A stretch of DNA of 64,000 nucleotides from Lysobacter enzymogenes (GTDB lineage Bacteria; Pseudomonadota; Gammaproteobacteria; Xanthomonadales; Xanthomonadaceae), in NCBI RefSeq assembly GCF_900106525.1, contig NZ_FNOG01000003.1, positions 345,811 through 409,810 on the forward strand, given 5' to 3'. Below, one piece after another: positions 25,667-32,465 of this stretch. Each line of letters opens with the position of its first letter. Within the stretch, counting starts at the first letter, position 1. A program made the translations under genes and the position numbers. The notes below the pieces were generated by a model, which saw only the letters and a program-made list of their open reading frames with translations, was not told where the DNA came from and searched no databases.

Positions 25667-25714
25667 GGGGATTGAAAATCCCCGTGTCGGCAGGCGACTC
25701 CCTCCCCGGCCACC
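25667..25714 (+). repeat. Degenerate copy of tRNA-Phe 3' part (attR)
   Basis: A 48-nt direct repeat of the tRNA-Phe gene from the anticodon stem (GGGGATTGAAAATCCCCGTG) through CCTCCCCGGCCACC. The first 24 nt and the last 14 or more are identical to the tRNA. The T-loop part differs (CAGGCGACTC against GGGTTCGATTC, one base shorter). Such 3' repeats mark the far end of elements that integrate into tRNA genes. The divergence implies an old event. Confidence 0.85.
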
Positions 25715-25760
25715 TCAACACAGATCCTGCGATGGTTCGTCTTAAATCGCCGGATAAGCA

Positions 25761-25790
25761 AAAAAAGCCTCCTTTTCGGGAGGCTTTTTT
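25761..25790 (+). terminator. Rho-independent terminator, probably the original tRNA-Phe terminator
   Basis: AAAAAAGCCTCC, loop TTTTCG, GGAGGCTTTTTT: a strong symmetric hairpin about 46 bp beyond attR. No coding gene ends before it on the plus strand. tRNA genes normally end in such a hairpin within about 50 bp, so this is likely the terminator that belonged to tRNA-Phe before the island entered. Confidence 0.8.
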
Positions 25791-25916
25791 GTTGCCTGAA
25801 ATCTGCCGGGCACCGCCGGCATGCAGAGCGCGGGATCCGGCCACGCATGAGCGCGCGAGCTCTTTCCTGCGTTGGCGCCGTCGCGCCAAAGACGCGGCGA
25901 TGTTCTTCGCCGACGC

Positions 25917-26255
25917 TTACAGCCGTCCGTGCAAGAACACAGCCAGGATCAGGACGCATCCGGTCACCGTCGTAGCCCAGTACGAAAAAATCATCGATCG
26001 GCGGTTGTCGTCGCAATGTCCGGTGCCGCCGCGATCGAAGCTGAGGCGGAAGCTCTTGTCGCGCAGGTACAGCATCGTGGCCCGTGCGTTGCGGCGGGCG
26101 AGCGGGTGCGCGCCGGAGCTGAGATTGAAGTGCGCGAGTTGGGTGGGATGCAGGTCCTGCATCAGCCGCCAGAACCTGGCCTGGATGAACGATTCTATCG
26201 ACAAGGCCACTGCGAACCCGATGAAGGCAATGGCGGTGGCGACGTGCATATCCAT
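25917..26255 (-). CDS. UspB-like two-helix membrane protein
   Basis: A 112-residue inner-membrane protein with a helix at each end: 6-24 (TAIAFIGFAVALSIESFI) and 88-108 (YWATTVTGCVLILAVFLHG). Between them lies a soluble basic stretch (QARFWRLMQDLHPTQLAHFN, RNARATMLYLRDKSFRLSF). Length, topology and the central basic segment recall universal stress protein B (111 residues), but the match is weak at residue level. It lies downstream of the fasciclin gene, same strand, 71 bp apart. The role is unknown; stress response is possible. Confidence 0.6.
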   Translation of the reverse strand: MDMHVATAIAFIGFAVALSIESFIQARFWRLMQDLHPTQLAHFNLSSGAHPLARRNARATMLYLRDKSFRLSFDRGGTGHCDDNRRSMIFSYWATTVTGCVLILAVFLHGRL

Positions 26256-26326
26256 GGATCCCGTTGGCGAAGATGCGACGGCAAGAGCGACGGAAAGGTC
26301 CCGTCGCCGCGTAGGGACGCTGCGCG

Positions 26327-26788
26327 TTACCCCTGCTTTTCCGCCGCGGCCGCCGGGATGTTGACCTTGTCGATCCCGTGCAGGATGCCATTGCTGGAAT
26401 CCATGTCGCGCGAGGTCATGGTGGCGCCGTCGATGGTCAGTTTGTCGCCGCTGTATTCGATGGCCGCTTCCTGGCCGTTCGCGGTGCGCGCGCTCGACCA
26501 CTTGCTGAGCTGGGTCGAGGTGCGGCGGCCCTTGATCACGTGGTAGTTCACGATGTCCGCGAGTTCGCGCTTGTTCTCCGGCTTGAACAGCTCATCGAGC
26601 TTGCCGGCGGGCAGCCTTTCGAACGCAGCGTCGGTGGGGGCGAGGATGGTGTACGGTCCCGCGCCGCTCAGCAGTTCCTTGAGTCCGGCCTTGTCGATGG
26701 CCTGCAGGAAGACGTTGAAGGTGCCGTTGGACGAGGCGATGTCCGCCAGGTTGAGCGCCGGGCGGGCCGAGTTCTGGTTCGCGTTCAT
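26327..26788 (-). CDS. Fasciclin domain protein
   Basis: A 153-residue protein that is one fasciclin (FAS1) domain: NGTFNVFLQAIDKAGLKELL, the H1 motif GPYTILAPTDAAFERLP, YHVIKGRRTSTQL, and the H2-like end GATMTSRDMDSSNGILHGID. No signal peptide is evident, which is unusual, since many bacterial FAS1 proteins are secreted. FAS1 domains mediate adhesion or bind small ligands. A ribosome site AGGAATTCTC precedes the ATG. It may be co-transcribed with the UspB-like gene. Confidence 0.88.
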   Translation of the reverse strand: MNANQNSARPALNLADIASSNGTFNVFLQAIDKAGLKELLSGAGPYTILAPTDAAFERLPAGKLDELFKPENKRELADIVNYHVIKGRRTSTQLSKWSSARTANGQEAAIEYSGDKLTIDGATMTSRDMDSSNGILHGIDKVNIPAAAAEKQG

Positions 26789-27219
26789 GAGAATTCCTGG
26801 AGAGGGATGCGCCGATGCGAATCCGGGACGGCCGAAGCCACGGCCCCGACGGGTCGGGGCGGAAACTCAATGCGGAGACTGGATGGAAGCGCGACGCGGC
26901 TTGAGCAGCCGTTGCAGCGTTGCACTGCAGCTCCTCGACCATGGACCTGCGTGCGTTAGTCGGGTGTGAGCGCAGCCGGCGCGAAGGCGCACTTTATCGA
27001 TGGCGGCGTCTCGATGGCCGCCCATGCGACCCTGCGTTTCCGCCCGTTCGCGCAAAACGCATCGCCGCCGCACCGGATCGACGCGATTGCCATCACGGAT
27101 TGGCGATGCGGGCCGCTCCGGCGCGGGCCAAGGCTGGCTACTCTTCCGCATCGTCCGGCCTGGCCTCGCGCTCGCGCCGGATCCGGTTTCAGATCGATAT
27201 CGAACAAGGAGACGGGCCA
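26789..27219. other. 431-bp divergent intergenic region
   Basis: Lies between the divergent fasciclin gene and the 518-residue unknown gene. The open frames here are Arg-rich chance frames. No repeat or hairpin is evident. An AAGGAGA ribosome site closes it before the GTG at 27220. Confidence 0.5.
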
Positions 27220-28776
27220 GTGAGCACGGGCGCACAGCTGAAGGTCGTATTGCAGGACGCGCAGGGGTTCTACTTCTCCGGCGACAAGGCGGCGAAGAAA
27301 GAGAACGAGGCGACGGTGAAGTGGCTCAACACTTTGCTGAAGAACGAGGATTACTACGGCGAGTTGTGCGGCAGCAAGGGCAAGCTCGCGGTCGGTTTCA
27401 ACTTCCCGCCGAAGGAAGTGGCGCCGGAGCGGGCGAAGGAAATCATGTCGCGGGCATACGATCGCATCGGCAATGGCGTGGACGAGCTGCGCTCCGAGAA
27501 CCAGATGAAGACGGCCGGCGCGCTGATGCGCGGCACGGTGGTCGAACACCCGCTCAATCGCGACCGGGTCGAGGAGAAGCTGTACGCGGGTTACGCGCGC
27601 CCGCACGACCCGGAGCAGGACGCCAAGACGCTGCTGGCCAGCCCGATGCTCGCCGGCCATCCGGCGCGCTCGGCGGAGGGCTTCGACAAGCTCAGCTCGG
27701 TCGGCAAGCTCGAGGCGATCTCGCACGCCAATCTGCAGGAGATGCGCGGCGAGATCGCCAGGTACAAGGAGCTGCATGCCGCCAACGGCCTGGCCGACAC
27801 CTTCGGCAAGAAGATCGACACGTTCGTCGCCGATGTCGGCGAGCGCTATGCGCAAGGCATGGCCTCGCACGCCAGCAACCGGCCCATCGCCGGGCACATC
27901 CTGGCGACCTCCGACCGCGAGCAGATCCAGGACTTCGCCCAGGCGCTGACCAACAACAAGTCGCAGCCGCAGAGCGTGTCGCACACCTCCGAGTACAACA
28001 CGCGCTATTTGAAGTCGCACGATTTCGCGTTCTTCAACGTGTATCCGGCGACCAATCCCGAGATGCAGAAGCAGATGCTGTCTTCGACCCGCTATCTGTG
28101 CGAGAAGCCCGAGATCGCCGGTTCGGCGATCGCCAAGGACGCGCAGTCCTTCAGCTTCAATCTGCCCGGGCTGGTGAACCAGACCCAGGACGGCGCGCAG
28201 CGGCTGACCCTGCTGACCTTGCGCGACCCGGTGCGTCCCACCCACGGCGGCAGCGAGGACGAGGTCAGGGCGCGGATGGAGGGCAAGGAGGGTCTGGCGA
28301 GCTACAACGCAGGCAGTCCGGCGGTGGGAACCGCCACGCGCAAGTTCGGCACCGAAACCGACAGCTACGATTCCGCCCGCCGGGTGTTCGTGAAGGGCGA
28401 TTCGCTGGAGGCCTTGAAGGCGAACGTCGAGCTCGGTTTGTACAAGGCCGCCTATGGCCTGTCCAAGGGCGAGAAGAGCGTGGATCCGACCCAGAACAAG
28501 GATTACAAGCTGTACGGCATGCTCAACGAGGCGACGGCGCCGGGCGAGAGCCCGGCCAAGGACCGCGCCACGATGCAGTTGGTGAAGCTGTTCCAGTACC
28601 CGCAGCTGATGGTGTCCGGGCCGGTGTCGGTGCAGGGCGTGGAGCCGTTCCGGCCGGGCCAGACCCAGGCGACCCAGCTCGCTGCCGAGACCAGCGCGCC
28701 GTCGGTTTCGGCGACGCAGACGAATCAGGCGAATCAGTCCAACGAGCAGCACAAGGCGCAAGTCAGGACCATGTAA
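27220..28776 (+). CDS. Hypothetical protein of 518 residues with Gln-rich tail
   Basis: A soluble, mostly helical protein, not recognised. It begins at a GTG (STGAQLKVVLQDAQGFYFSG) with AAGGAGA a few bases upstream. There is no signal peptide, no membrane helix and only two Cys. Repeated Lys/Glu helices (EVAPERAKEIMSRAYDRIGN, VERYAQG-like) occupy the first half. Around residues 255-275 the segment SHTSEYNTRYLKSHDFAFFN stands out. The last 45 residues are Gln/Ser/Ala/Asn-rich (TQTNQANQSNEQHKAQVRTM). The N/Q-rich tail and the lack of a domain call to mind secreted effector-like proteins, but no secretion genes are nearby, so this is conjecture. Confidence 0.75.
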   Translation: MSTGAQLKVVLQDAQGFYFSGDKAAKKENEATVKWLNTLLKNEDYYGELCGSKGKLAVGFNFPPKEVAPERAKEIMSRAYDRIGNGVDELRSENQMKTAGALMRGTVVEHPLNRDRVEEKLYAGYARPHDPEQDAKTLLASPMLAGHPARSAEGFDKLSSVGKLEAISHANLQEMRGEIARYKELHAANGLADTFGKKIDTFVADVGERYAQGMASHASNRPIAGHILATSDREQIQDFAQALTNNKSQPQSVSHTSEYNTRYLKSHDFAFFNVYPATNPEMQKQMLSSTRYLCEKPEIAGSAIAKDAQSFSFNLPGLVNQTQDGAQRLTLLTLRDPVRPTHGGSEDEVRARMEGKEGLASYNAGSPAVGTATRKFGTETDSYDSARRVFVKGDSLEALKANVELGLYKAAYGLSKGEKSVDPTQNKDYKLYGMLNEATAPGESPAKDRATMQLVKLFQYPQLMVSGPVSVQGVEPFRPGQTQATQLAAETSAPSVSATQTNQANQSNEQHKAQVRTM

Positions 28777-28885
28777 TTGCGCGCTTGCCGCATCGCCGCG
28801 TCGAACGATGCGGCGGGTTTCGATGCGGCGCCGTCCTGGCGCGATTGAGCGCAGGCATCGCGCGGCCGACCTCGCACGACCGCAA

Positions 28886-28922
28886 CGCCGGGCTTGCGCG
28901 CATGCGCGACGCAAGCCCGGCG
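28886..28922. terminator. Hairpin between convergent genes
   Basis: A perfect 13-bp stem, CGCCGGGCTTGCG and CGCAAGCCCGGCG, with an 11-nt loop, between the 518-residue protein stop and the end of the small Cys-rich gene. It has no T run, so it is a weak terminator or a pause/mRNA-stabilising hairpin that could serve both convergent genes. Confidence 0.6.
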
Positions 28923-28932
28923 CCGGCGGCGG

Positions 28933-29157
28933 TTACGGCGCCTGGCAGCCGTTGGCCAGCAGGCACTGGCTCCATTCGTCGAAGCACTTCTGGAATTCGG
29001 CGTTGGTGAGCGTGCCGTCGGCGCGGCCGTCGGCGAGGCACTGGTTGTAATTCTTGCTGCACCAGCGGTCCTGGCAGGCGGCGTAGACCGTGGCCGAGAA
29101 CCCGAACAGGGCGACGGCGGCGAACAATGCGGTGCGGCGGGCGAACAAGCCTTTCAT
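28933..29157 (-). CDS. Small secreted Cys-rich protein
   Basis: A 74-residue precursor. Signal peptide MKGLFARRTALFAAVALFGF then SATVYA is cut before ACQDR, leaving a mature peptide of about 48 residues with five Cys (CQDRWCSKNYNQCLADGRAD, KCFDEWSQCLLANGCQAP). The spacing DGRADGTLTNAEF also resembles a single EF-hand-like loop. It would be periplasmic or secreted and disulfide-bonded. An AAGGAGAG ribosome site supports the start. The function is unknown. Confidence 0.75.
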   Translation of the reverse strand: MKGLFARRTALFAAVALFGFSATVYAACQDRWCSKNYNQCLADGRADGTLTNAEFQKCFDEWSQCLLANGCQAP

Positions 29158-29579
29158 CGGTTCTCTCCTTGATAAACGGACGATTGGACTGCGCTTGCGG
29201 ATGCGGCGGGCGCCTGCGGCGCGCGCCGCGACGGCGCCCGCGGGGCGGGGCCGGCCGGCGCAGTGTGGACCGCGGCGGTCCCCGCCGCTGCGACCGGGTG
29301 CGCGAGTGGGCGAGCCGGCGTCTGCGCGCGCGCCGGCGCAGGCCGCGCCGAGACGTGAATGCGGCCGCCCGCGCGGTTGACACGCGCGCCGCCGCCTACT
29401 AGGGTGCGCTTCCCCGTACTCCCGCCGATCGGCGGCCAAAGAGGGAAGCATGTCGGAGATTGTGGCCACCCGCTGACCTTCGTTTTTCGCGAAGGTGGGT
29501 AACGCGTCGAATCAGTTCGCCGTCCGCGCAACGCGGGCGCGCGTCGTCGCGTTCGTTCCGGCTACGACCGACATGCCAA
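29158..29579. other. 422-bp divergent intergenic region
   Basis: Separates the Cys-rich secreted protein from the divergent topAI-like gene. It carries a strong ribosome site for the former. No gene, repeat or clear hairpin was seen. Confidence 0.45.
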
Positions 29580-29840
29580 ATGAATCTATCCAGATCCGAA
29601 CAGCGCGTGCTGCACGCGCTGGCTCAAGGCGGCTGCATCCAGCACCGCCGCGCCGCCGATAGCGCGGCCGTCCTCGACGTGGACTGCTACAACCGCGATG
29701 GCTATCGCCTCGCGGACTGCACCGTAGCGGTGTTCAAGAAACTCAAACGACGCGGCCTGATCTGCTCGCACGACGGGCAGCCCTACCGCATCAGCCATCT
29801 GGGGCGGCAAAGCGTGCGCCCTCAACACGACAACCGGTGA
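29580..29840 (+). CDS. topAI: TopAI/YjhX-family toxin, inhibitor of topoisomerase I
   Basis: An 86-residue protein whose whole length matches YjhX of E. coli: [20 protein letters not shown], then [39 protein letters not shown] and the end RPQHDNR. In E. coli this protein (TopAI) binds and inhibits DNA topoisomerase I and is countered by YjhQ, encoded next to it. Here a GNAT acetyltransferase gene follows after 71 bp on the same strand, in the same order. The N-terminal half is winged-helix-like. Confidence in the family is high. That it acts as a toxin here is inferred. Confidence 0.85.
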   Translation: MNLSRSEQRVLHALAQGGCIQHRRAADSAAVLDVDCYNRDGYRLADCTVAVFKKLKRRGLICSHDGQPYRISHLGRQSVRPQHDNR

Positions 29841-29911
29841 CGGCCATGCTGAGCTTGCTGATGTTCGGCTCCGCCCTCGGCCGCAACCCGTTGTCCGCAC
29901 AGGAGGACGCT

Positions 29912-30421
29912 ATGCATATCCAAGACGAAACGCCCGAACAGCGCGCGCAGGTGCACGCGCTCAACCGCGCCGCGTTCGGCCGCGACGACGAGGCCGACCT
30001 GGTCGAGCGCCTGCGCGCCGACGGCCTGGTGCGGCTGTCGCTGGTGGCGCAGGACGACGACGCGATCGTCGGCCACATCCTGTTCACCGATTTGCCCACG
30101 CAGGTGGACGGGCGCGCGGTGCGGGCGGTGGCATTGGCGCCGATGGCGGTGGATCCGCAACGGCAGAGCGCCGGCGTGGGCACCGCGCTGGTGCGCGCGG
30201 GGCTGGCGTGCCTGGCCCGCGACGGCGTCGAGGCAGTGATCGTGCTCGGCCATCCGGCGTACTACCCGCGCTTCGGCTTCAGTGCGCAGTTGGCGGCCAA
30301 GCTCGCGTCGCCGTTCCCCGGCGAGGCGTTCATGGCGCTGGAACTGGCCGCGGGCGCACTGCGCGGCGAAGCCGGGCAGGTGCGTTATCCGGCTACGTTC
30401 GGTATCGACGAAGCGGTTTGA
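29912..30421 (+). CDS. GNAT acetyltransferase, possible YjhQ-like antitoxin
   Basis: A 169-residue GNAT-fold protein. VGHILFTDLPTQ is strand 3, AVALAPMAVDPQRQSAGVGT carries the acetyl-CoA pyrophosphate loop (Q-x-x-G-V-G-T), and VLGHPAYYPRFGFSAQLAAK is the YhbS/YjhQ-type C-terminal part. An AGGAGG ribosome site lies 7 bp before the ATG at 29912; an earlier in-frame ATG would add an unlikely leader. In E. coli, YjhQ, the antidote to TopAI, is also a GNAT protein, and the gene order is the same here. It could also be an independent acetyltransferase. Confidence 0.85.
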   Translation: MHIQDETPEQRAQVHALNRAAFGRDDEADLVERLRADGLVRLSLVAQDDDAIVGHILFTDLPTQVDGRAVRAVALAPMAVDPQRQSAGVGTALVRAGLACLARDGVEAVIVLGHPAYYPRFGFSAQLAAKLASPFPGEAFMALELAAGALRGEAGQVRYPATFGIDEAV

Positions 30422-30433
30422 AAACGTCCGCGT

Positions 30434-30462
30434 CGCGGGCCCGGCATCGCGCCGGGCCCGCG
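30434..30462. terminator. Hairpin between convergent genes
   Basis: A perfect 12-bp stem, CGCGGGCCCGGC and GCCGGGCCCGCG, loop ATCGC, just after the acetyltransferase stop and facing the end of the DUF6289-like gene. It has no T run. It is a probable bidirectional transcription end or barrier. Confidence 0.55.
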
Positions 30463-30487
30463 TCGTGGCTGTGCTGTGCGCGCAGGC

Positions 30488-30742
30488 TTACGGCAGGCCG
30501 CCGTCGCCGCACACGACCTTGGTCAGGTTGAAGTAGCGGCTGGTCTGGCCCCACTGGAAGGGCTCGCCGCAATGGCCGTAGGAACGCTCGCCGATCAGGT
30601 TGGTGCGGGCGGCGTCGGAATAGTAGTGCTGGACGTAGCCTTCGCCCGGATTCGGGTAAGGCAGCGCGCTGGCGGCCAGCGACAGGGTCATGCCGACGGC
30701 AAAGGCGATCAGGGCGAGCTTGCTCTTGGACTGCTGACGCAT
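30488..30742 (-). CDS. DUF6289-like small secreted protein
   Basis: An 84-residue precursor with a signal peptide (MRQQSKSKLALIAFAVGMTL, cut after ASA). The mature peptide of about 57 residues has YSDAARTNLIGERSYGHCGE, then WGQTSRYFNLTKVVC. The pattern of a Tyr-x-Ser-Asp start, two Cys and a Gly-x-x-Thr-x-Tyr middle is that of the DUF6289 family. It is likely periplasmic or exported. The function is unknown. The start is backed by an AAGGAGAG-type site. Confidence 0.7.
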   Translation of the reverse strand: MRQQSKSKLALIAFAVGMTLSLAASALPYPNPGEGYVQHYYSDAARTNLIGERSYGHCGEPFQWGQTSRYFNLTKVVCGDGGLP

Positions 30743-30962
30743 TTCGACTCTCCTTGTGATGAAGCGCGGTGGCGCGACGCAGCCGCGGCTGCGGCGGAGC
30801 GCCGCTTTCCTGCGCAGTTCGTTTTCCCGCACCGCCGCAGGGCGATGCCGGAATGGCGATTCAACACGAAGGCCGCCGCGGCGCGAACGTGCCTGCGGCG
30901 GGCAATGGGTCGCAGTTTCGCAGCGAACGCGTGCGCGTTCGCTGTTCAGGCGCGCGCGGCGC

Positions 30963-31232
30963 TCACTGCTCGGGCACGTAGCCGGCCGGCTTGTCGGCGC
31001 CGCCGCCGAACAGGAACTTCTCCATCTCGTCCTGGAGGAAGGCGCGGTGCTTGGGGTCCATCGGCGAGAGCCGGTTCTCGTTGATCAGCATGGTCTGGTG
31101 GGCCAGCCACGCGGCCCAGGCGGCCTTGCCGATGTTGGCGAAGATGCGCTTGCCCATCTCGCCGGGCCAGGGAATGAAGTCGAGGCCTTCGGTCTCGCGC
31201 TGTTCGTACTGGCAGAAAACGCTGCGGCTCAT
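30963..31232 (-). CDS. yggX: Probable Fe(2+)-trafficking protein YggX
   Basis: An 89-residue protein matching YggX end to end: [54 protein letters not shown], and the end [19 protein letters not shown]. The single conserved Cys7 is present. The family protects Fe-S clusters and may move ferrous iron. The gene lies 101 bp downstream of mutY, which encodes an Fe-S glycosylase; mutY-yggX linkage is common in gammaproteobacteria. Confidence 0.95.
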   Translation of the reverse strand: MSRSVFCQYEQRETEGLDFIPWPGEMGKRIFANIGKAAWAAWLAHQTMLINENRLSPMDPKHRAFLQDEMEKFLFGGGADKPAGYVPEQ

Positions 31233-31333
31233 CGGGGATCCTGGTGCGATAACGGGGTGGGGAGCGGCGCGGCTCAGGCCGCGGCTTCAGTCGGTTTGCT
31301 TCAATCGGGATTGCTTAGATCGGTTCGTGCCGA

Positions 31334-32458
31334 TCAGCCTGCCGCTTCGATCAGCTTGCGGATCGGCGCGGGAATGCCGAGCTCGGCCAGTTCCTCGCGC
31401 GCGACCCAGCGCAGAGCGTCATTGTCGCCGACCCGCGCGCGCAAGGCGACCGCGCGCCAGCGCCGCGGCTGCAGTTCCAGCTTGTAGTGGCTGAAAGCGT
31501 GGGCGACCGGCGCCAGCGCTTCGCCGTCGGCGTATTCGGCTTCGACGTGGGTTTCGAACCAGCGCTCGGCGGCTTCTTCGTCCTCGTGCTGCGGCAGCGT
31601 CCACAGCGCCGCCCACACGCCGGTGGGCGGGCGGCGCTGCAACAGCACTCGGCCGCTGCGGTCGAGCAGCCACAGCACTTGCGCATGACGCTGCGGCACC
31701 GCCTTGCCGGGTTTGGGCACCGGCAGTTCGGCGGTGCGGCCGTGGATGCGGGCGACGCAGTCGCTCTGCAGCGGGCACAGGATGCAGGCCGGGTCCGAGC
31801 GCGTGCACACGGTCGCGCCCAGGTCCATCTGCGCCTGGGTGTAGTCGGTCATGCGCGTCGGCGGCAGGTGCGATTCGGCCAGCGCCCACAACTGCCGTTC
31901 CACCGCCGGCAGGCCGGGAAACCCGTCGATGCCGTGGTAGCGCGACAGCACCCGCTTGACGTTGCCGTCGAGGATCGCGTGGCGGTCGCCCCAGGCCTGC
32001 GACAGGATCGCCGCGGCGGTGCTGCGGCCGATGCCGGGCAGCGCGGTCAGCGCGTCGAGGTCGCGCGGCAGTTCGCCATCGTGGCGTTCGACGCACAGCT
32101 TGGCCGCGGCGTGCAGGTTGCGGGCGCGGGCGTAGTAGCCCAGGCCCGACCACAGGCCGAGCACGGTGTCCTGTTCGGCCGCGGCGAGCGCGGGCAGGTC
32201 GGGCAGGCGCGCGACGAAGCGTTCGAAATAGGGCGCGGCGGTCTTGACCTGGGTCTGCTGCAGCATGATTTCCGACAGCCACACCCGGTAAGGCGAGCGC
32301 GGATGCTGCCAGGGCAGGTCGTGGCGGCCGCTGACGTCGAACCACGCCAGCAGGCGCGCGGCGAAGGCGTCGGGCGAGCCGGTGGCAGTGGCGGCGGGCG
32401 TCGCCGCGGCCGTGCGGCGGGCGGGGCGGGCGTTGGCGCTTTGGCTACGTGCGTTCAT
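31334..32458 (-). CDS. mutY: A/G-specific adenine glycosylase MutY
   Basis: Removes adenine mispaired with 8-oxoguanine (base excision repair). The 374 residues comprise an HhH-GPD catalytic domain (WLSEIMLQQTQVKTAAPYFE with the catalytic-site Glu; LPGIGRSTAAAILSQAWGD as helix-hairpin-helix), the Fe-S loop CTRSDPACILCPLQSDC (C-x6-C-x2-C-x5-C), and a C-terminal NUDIX-like OG-recognition domain (VLWLLDRSGRVLLQRRPPTG). The N-terminal 30 residues are an Ala/Thr-rich extension not seen in E. coli MutY. It is third in ftsY-asmA-like-mutY-yggX, starting 8 bp after the asmA-like stop. Confidence 0.96.
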   Translation of the reverse strand: MNARSQSANARPARRTAAATPAATATGSPDAFAARLLAWFDVSGRHDLPWQHPRSPYRVWLSEIMLQQTQVKTAAPYFERFVARLPDLPALAAAEQDTVLGLWSGLGYYARARNLHAAAKLCVERHDGELPRDLDALTALPGIGRSTAAAILSQAWGDRHAILDGNVKRVLSRYHGIDGFPGLPAVERQLWALAESHLPPTRMTDYTQAQMDLGATVCTRSDPACILCPLQSDCVARIHGRTAELPVPKPGKAVPQRHAQVLWLLDRSGRVLLQRRPPTGVWAALWTLPQHEDEEAAERWFETHVEAEYADGEALAPVAHAFSHYKLELQPRRWRAVALRARVGDNDALRWVAREELAELGIPAPIRKLIEAAG

Positions 32459-32465
32459 TGCGATG

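Larger units (their letters stand above)
21690..25714. mobile_element. Decayed tRNA-Phe genomic island
   Basis: About 4 kb bounded by tRNA-Phe and a degenerate direct repeat of its 3' part at 25667-25714. It contains an integrase remnant next to the tRNA, duplicated DUF1566 genes, a broken DUF3024 gene and several small unknown genes. The GC content is visibly lower than that of the flanks, most clearly at 22.9-25.4 kb. The arrangement is that of an integrative element that has lost most of its cargo and its ability to excise. Outer boundaries are taken as the tRNA and its repeat. Confidence 0.8.

Noticed and set aside
27220..28776. Assigning the 518-residue protein to a named toxin or effector family
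   Set aside because: Only short resemblances were seen. No domain could be supported from the sequence alone.
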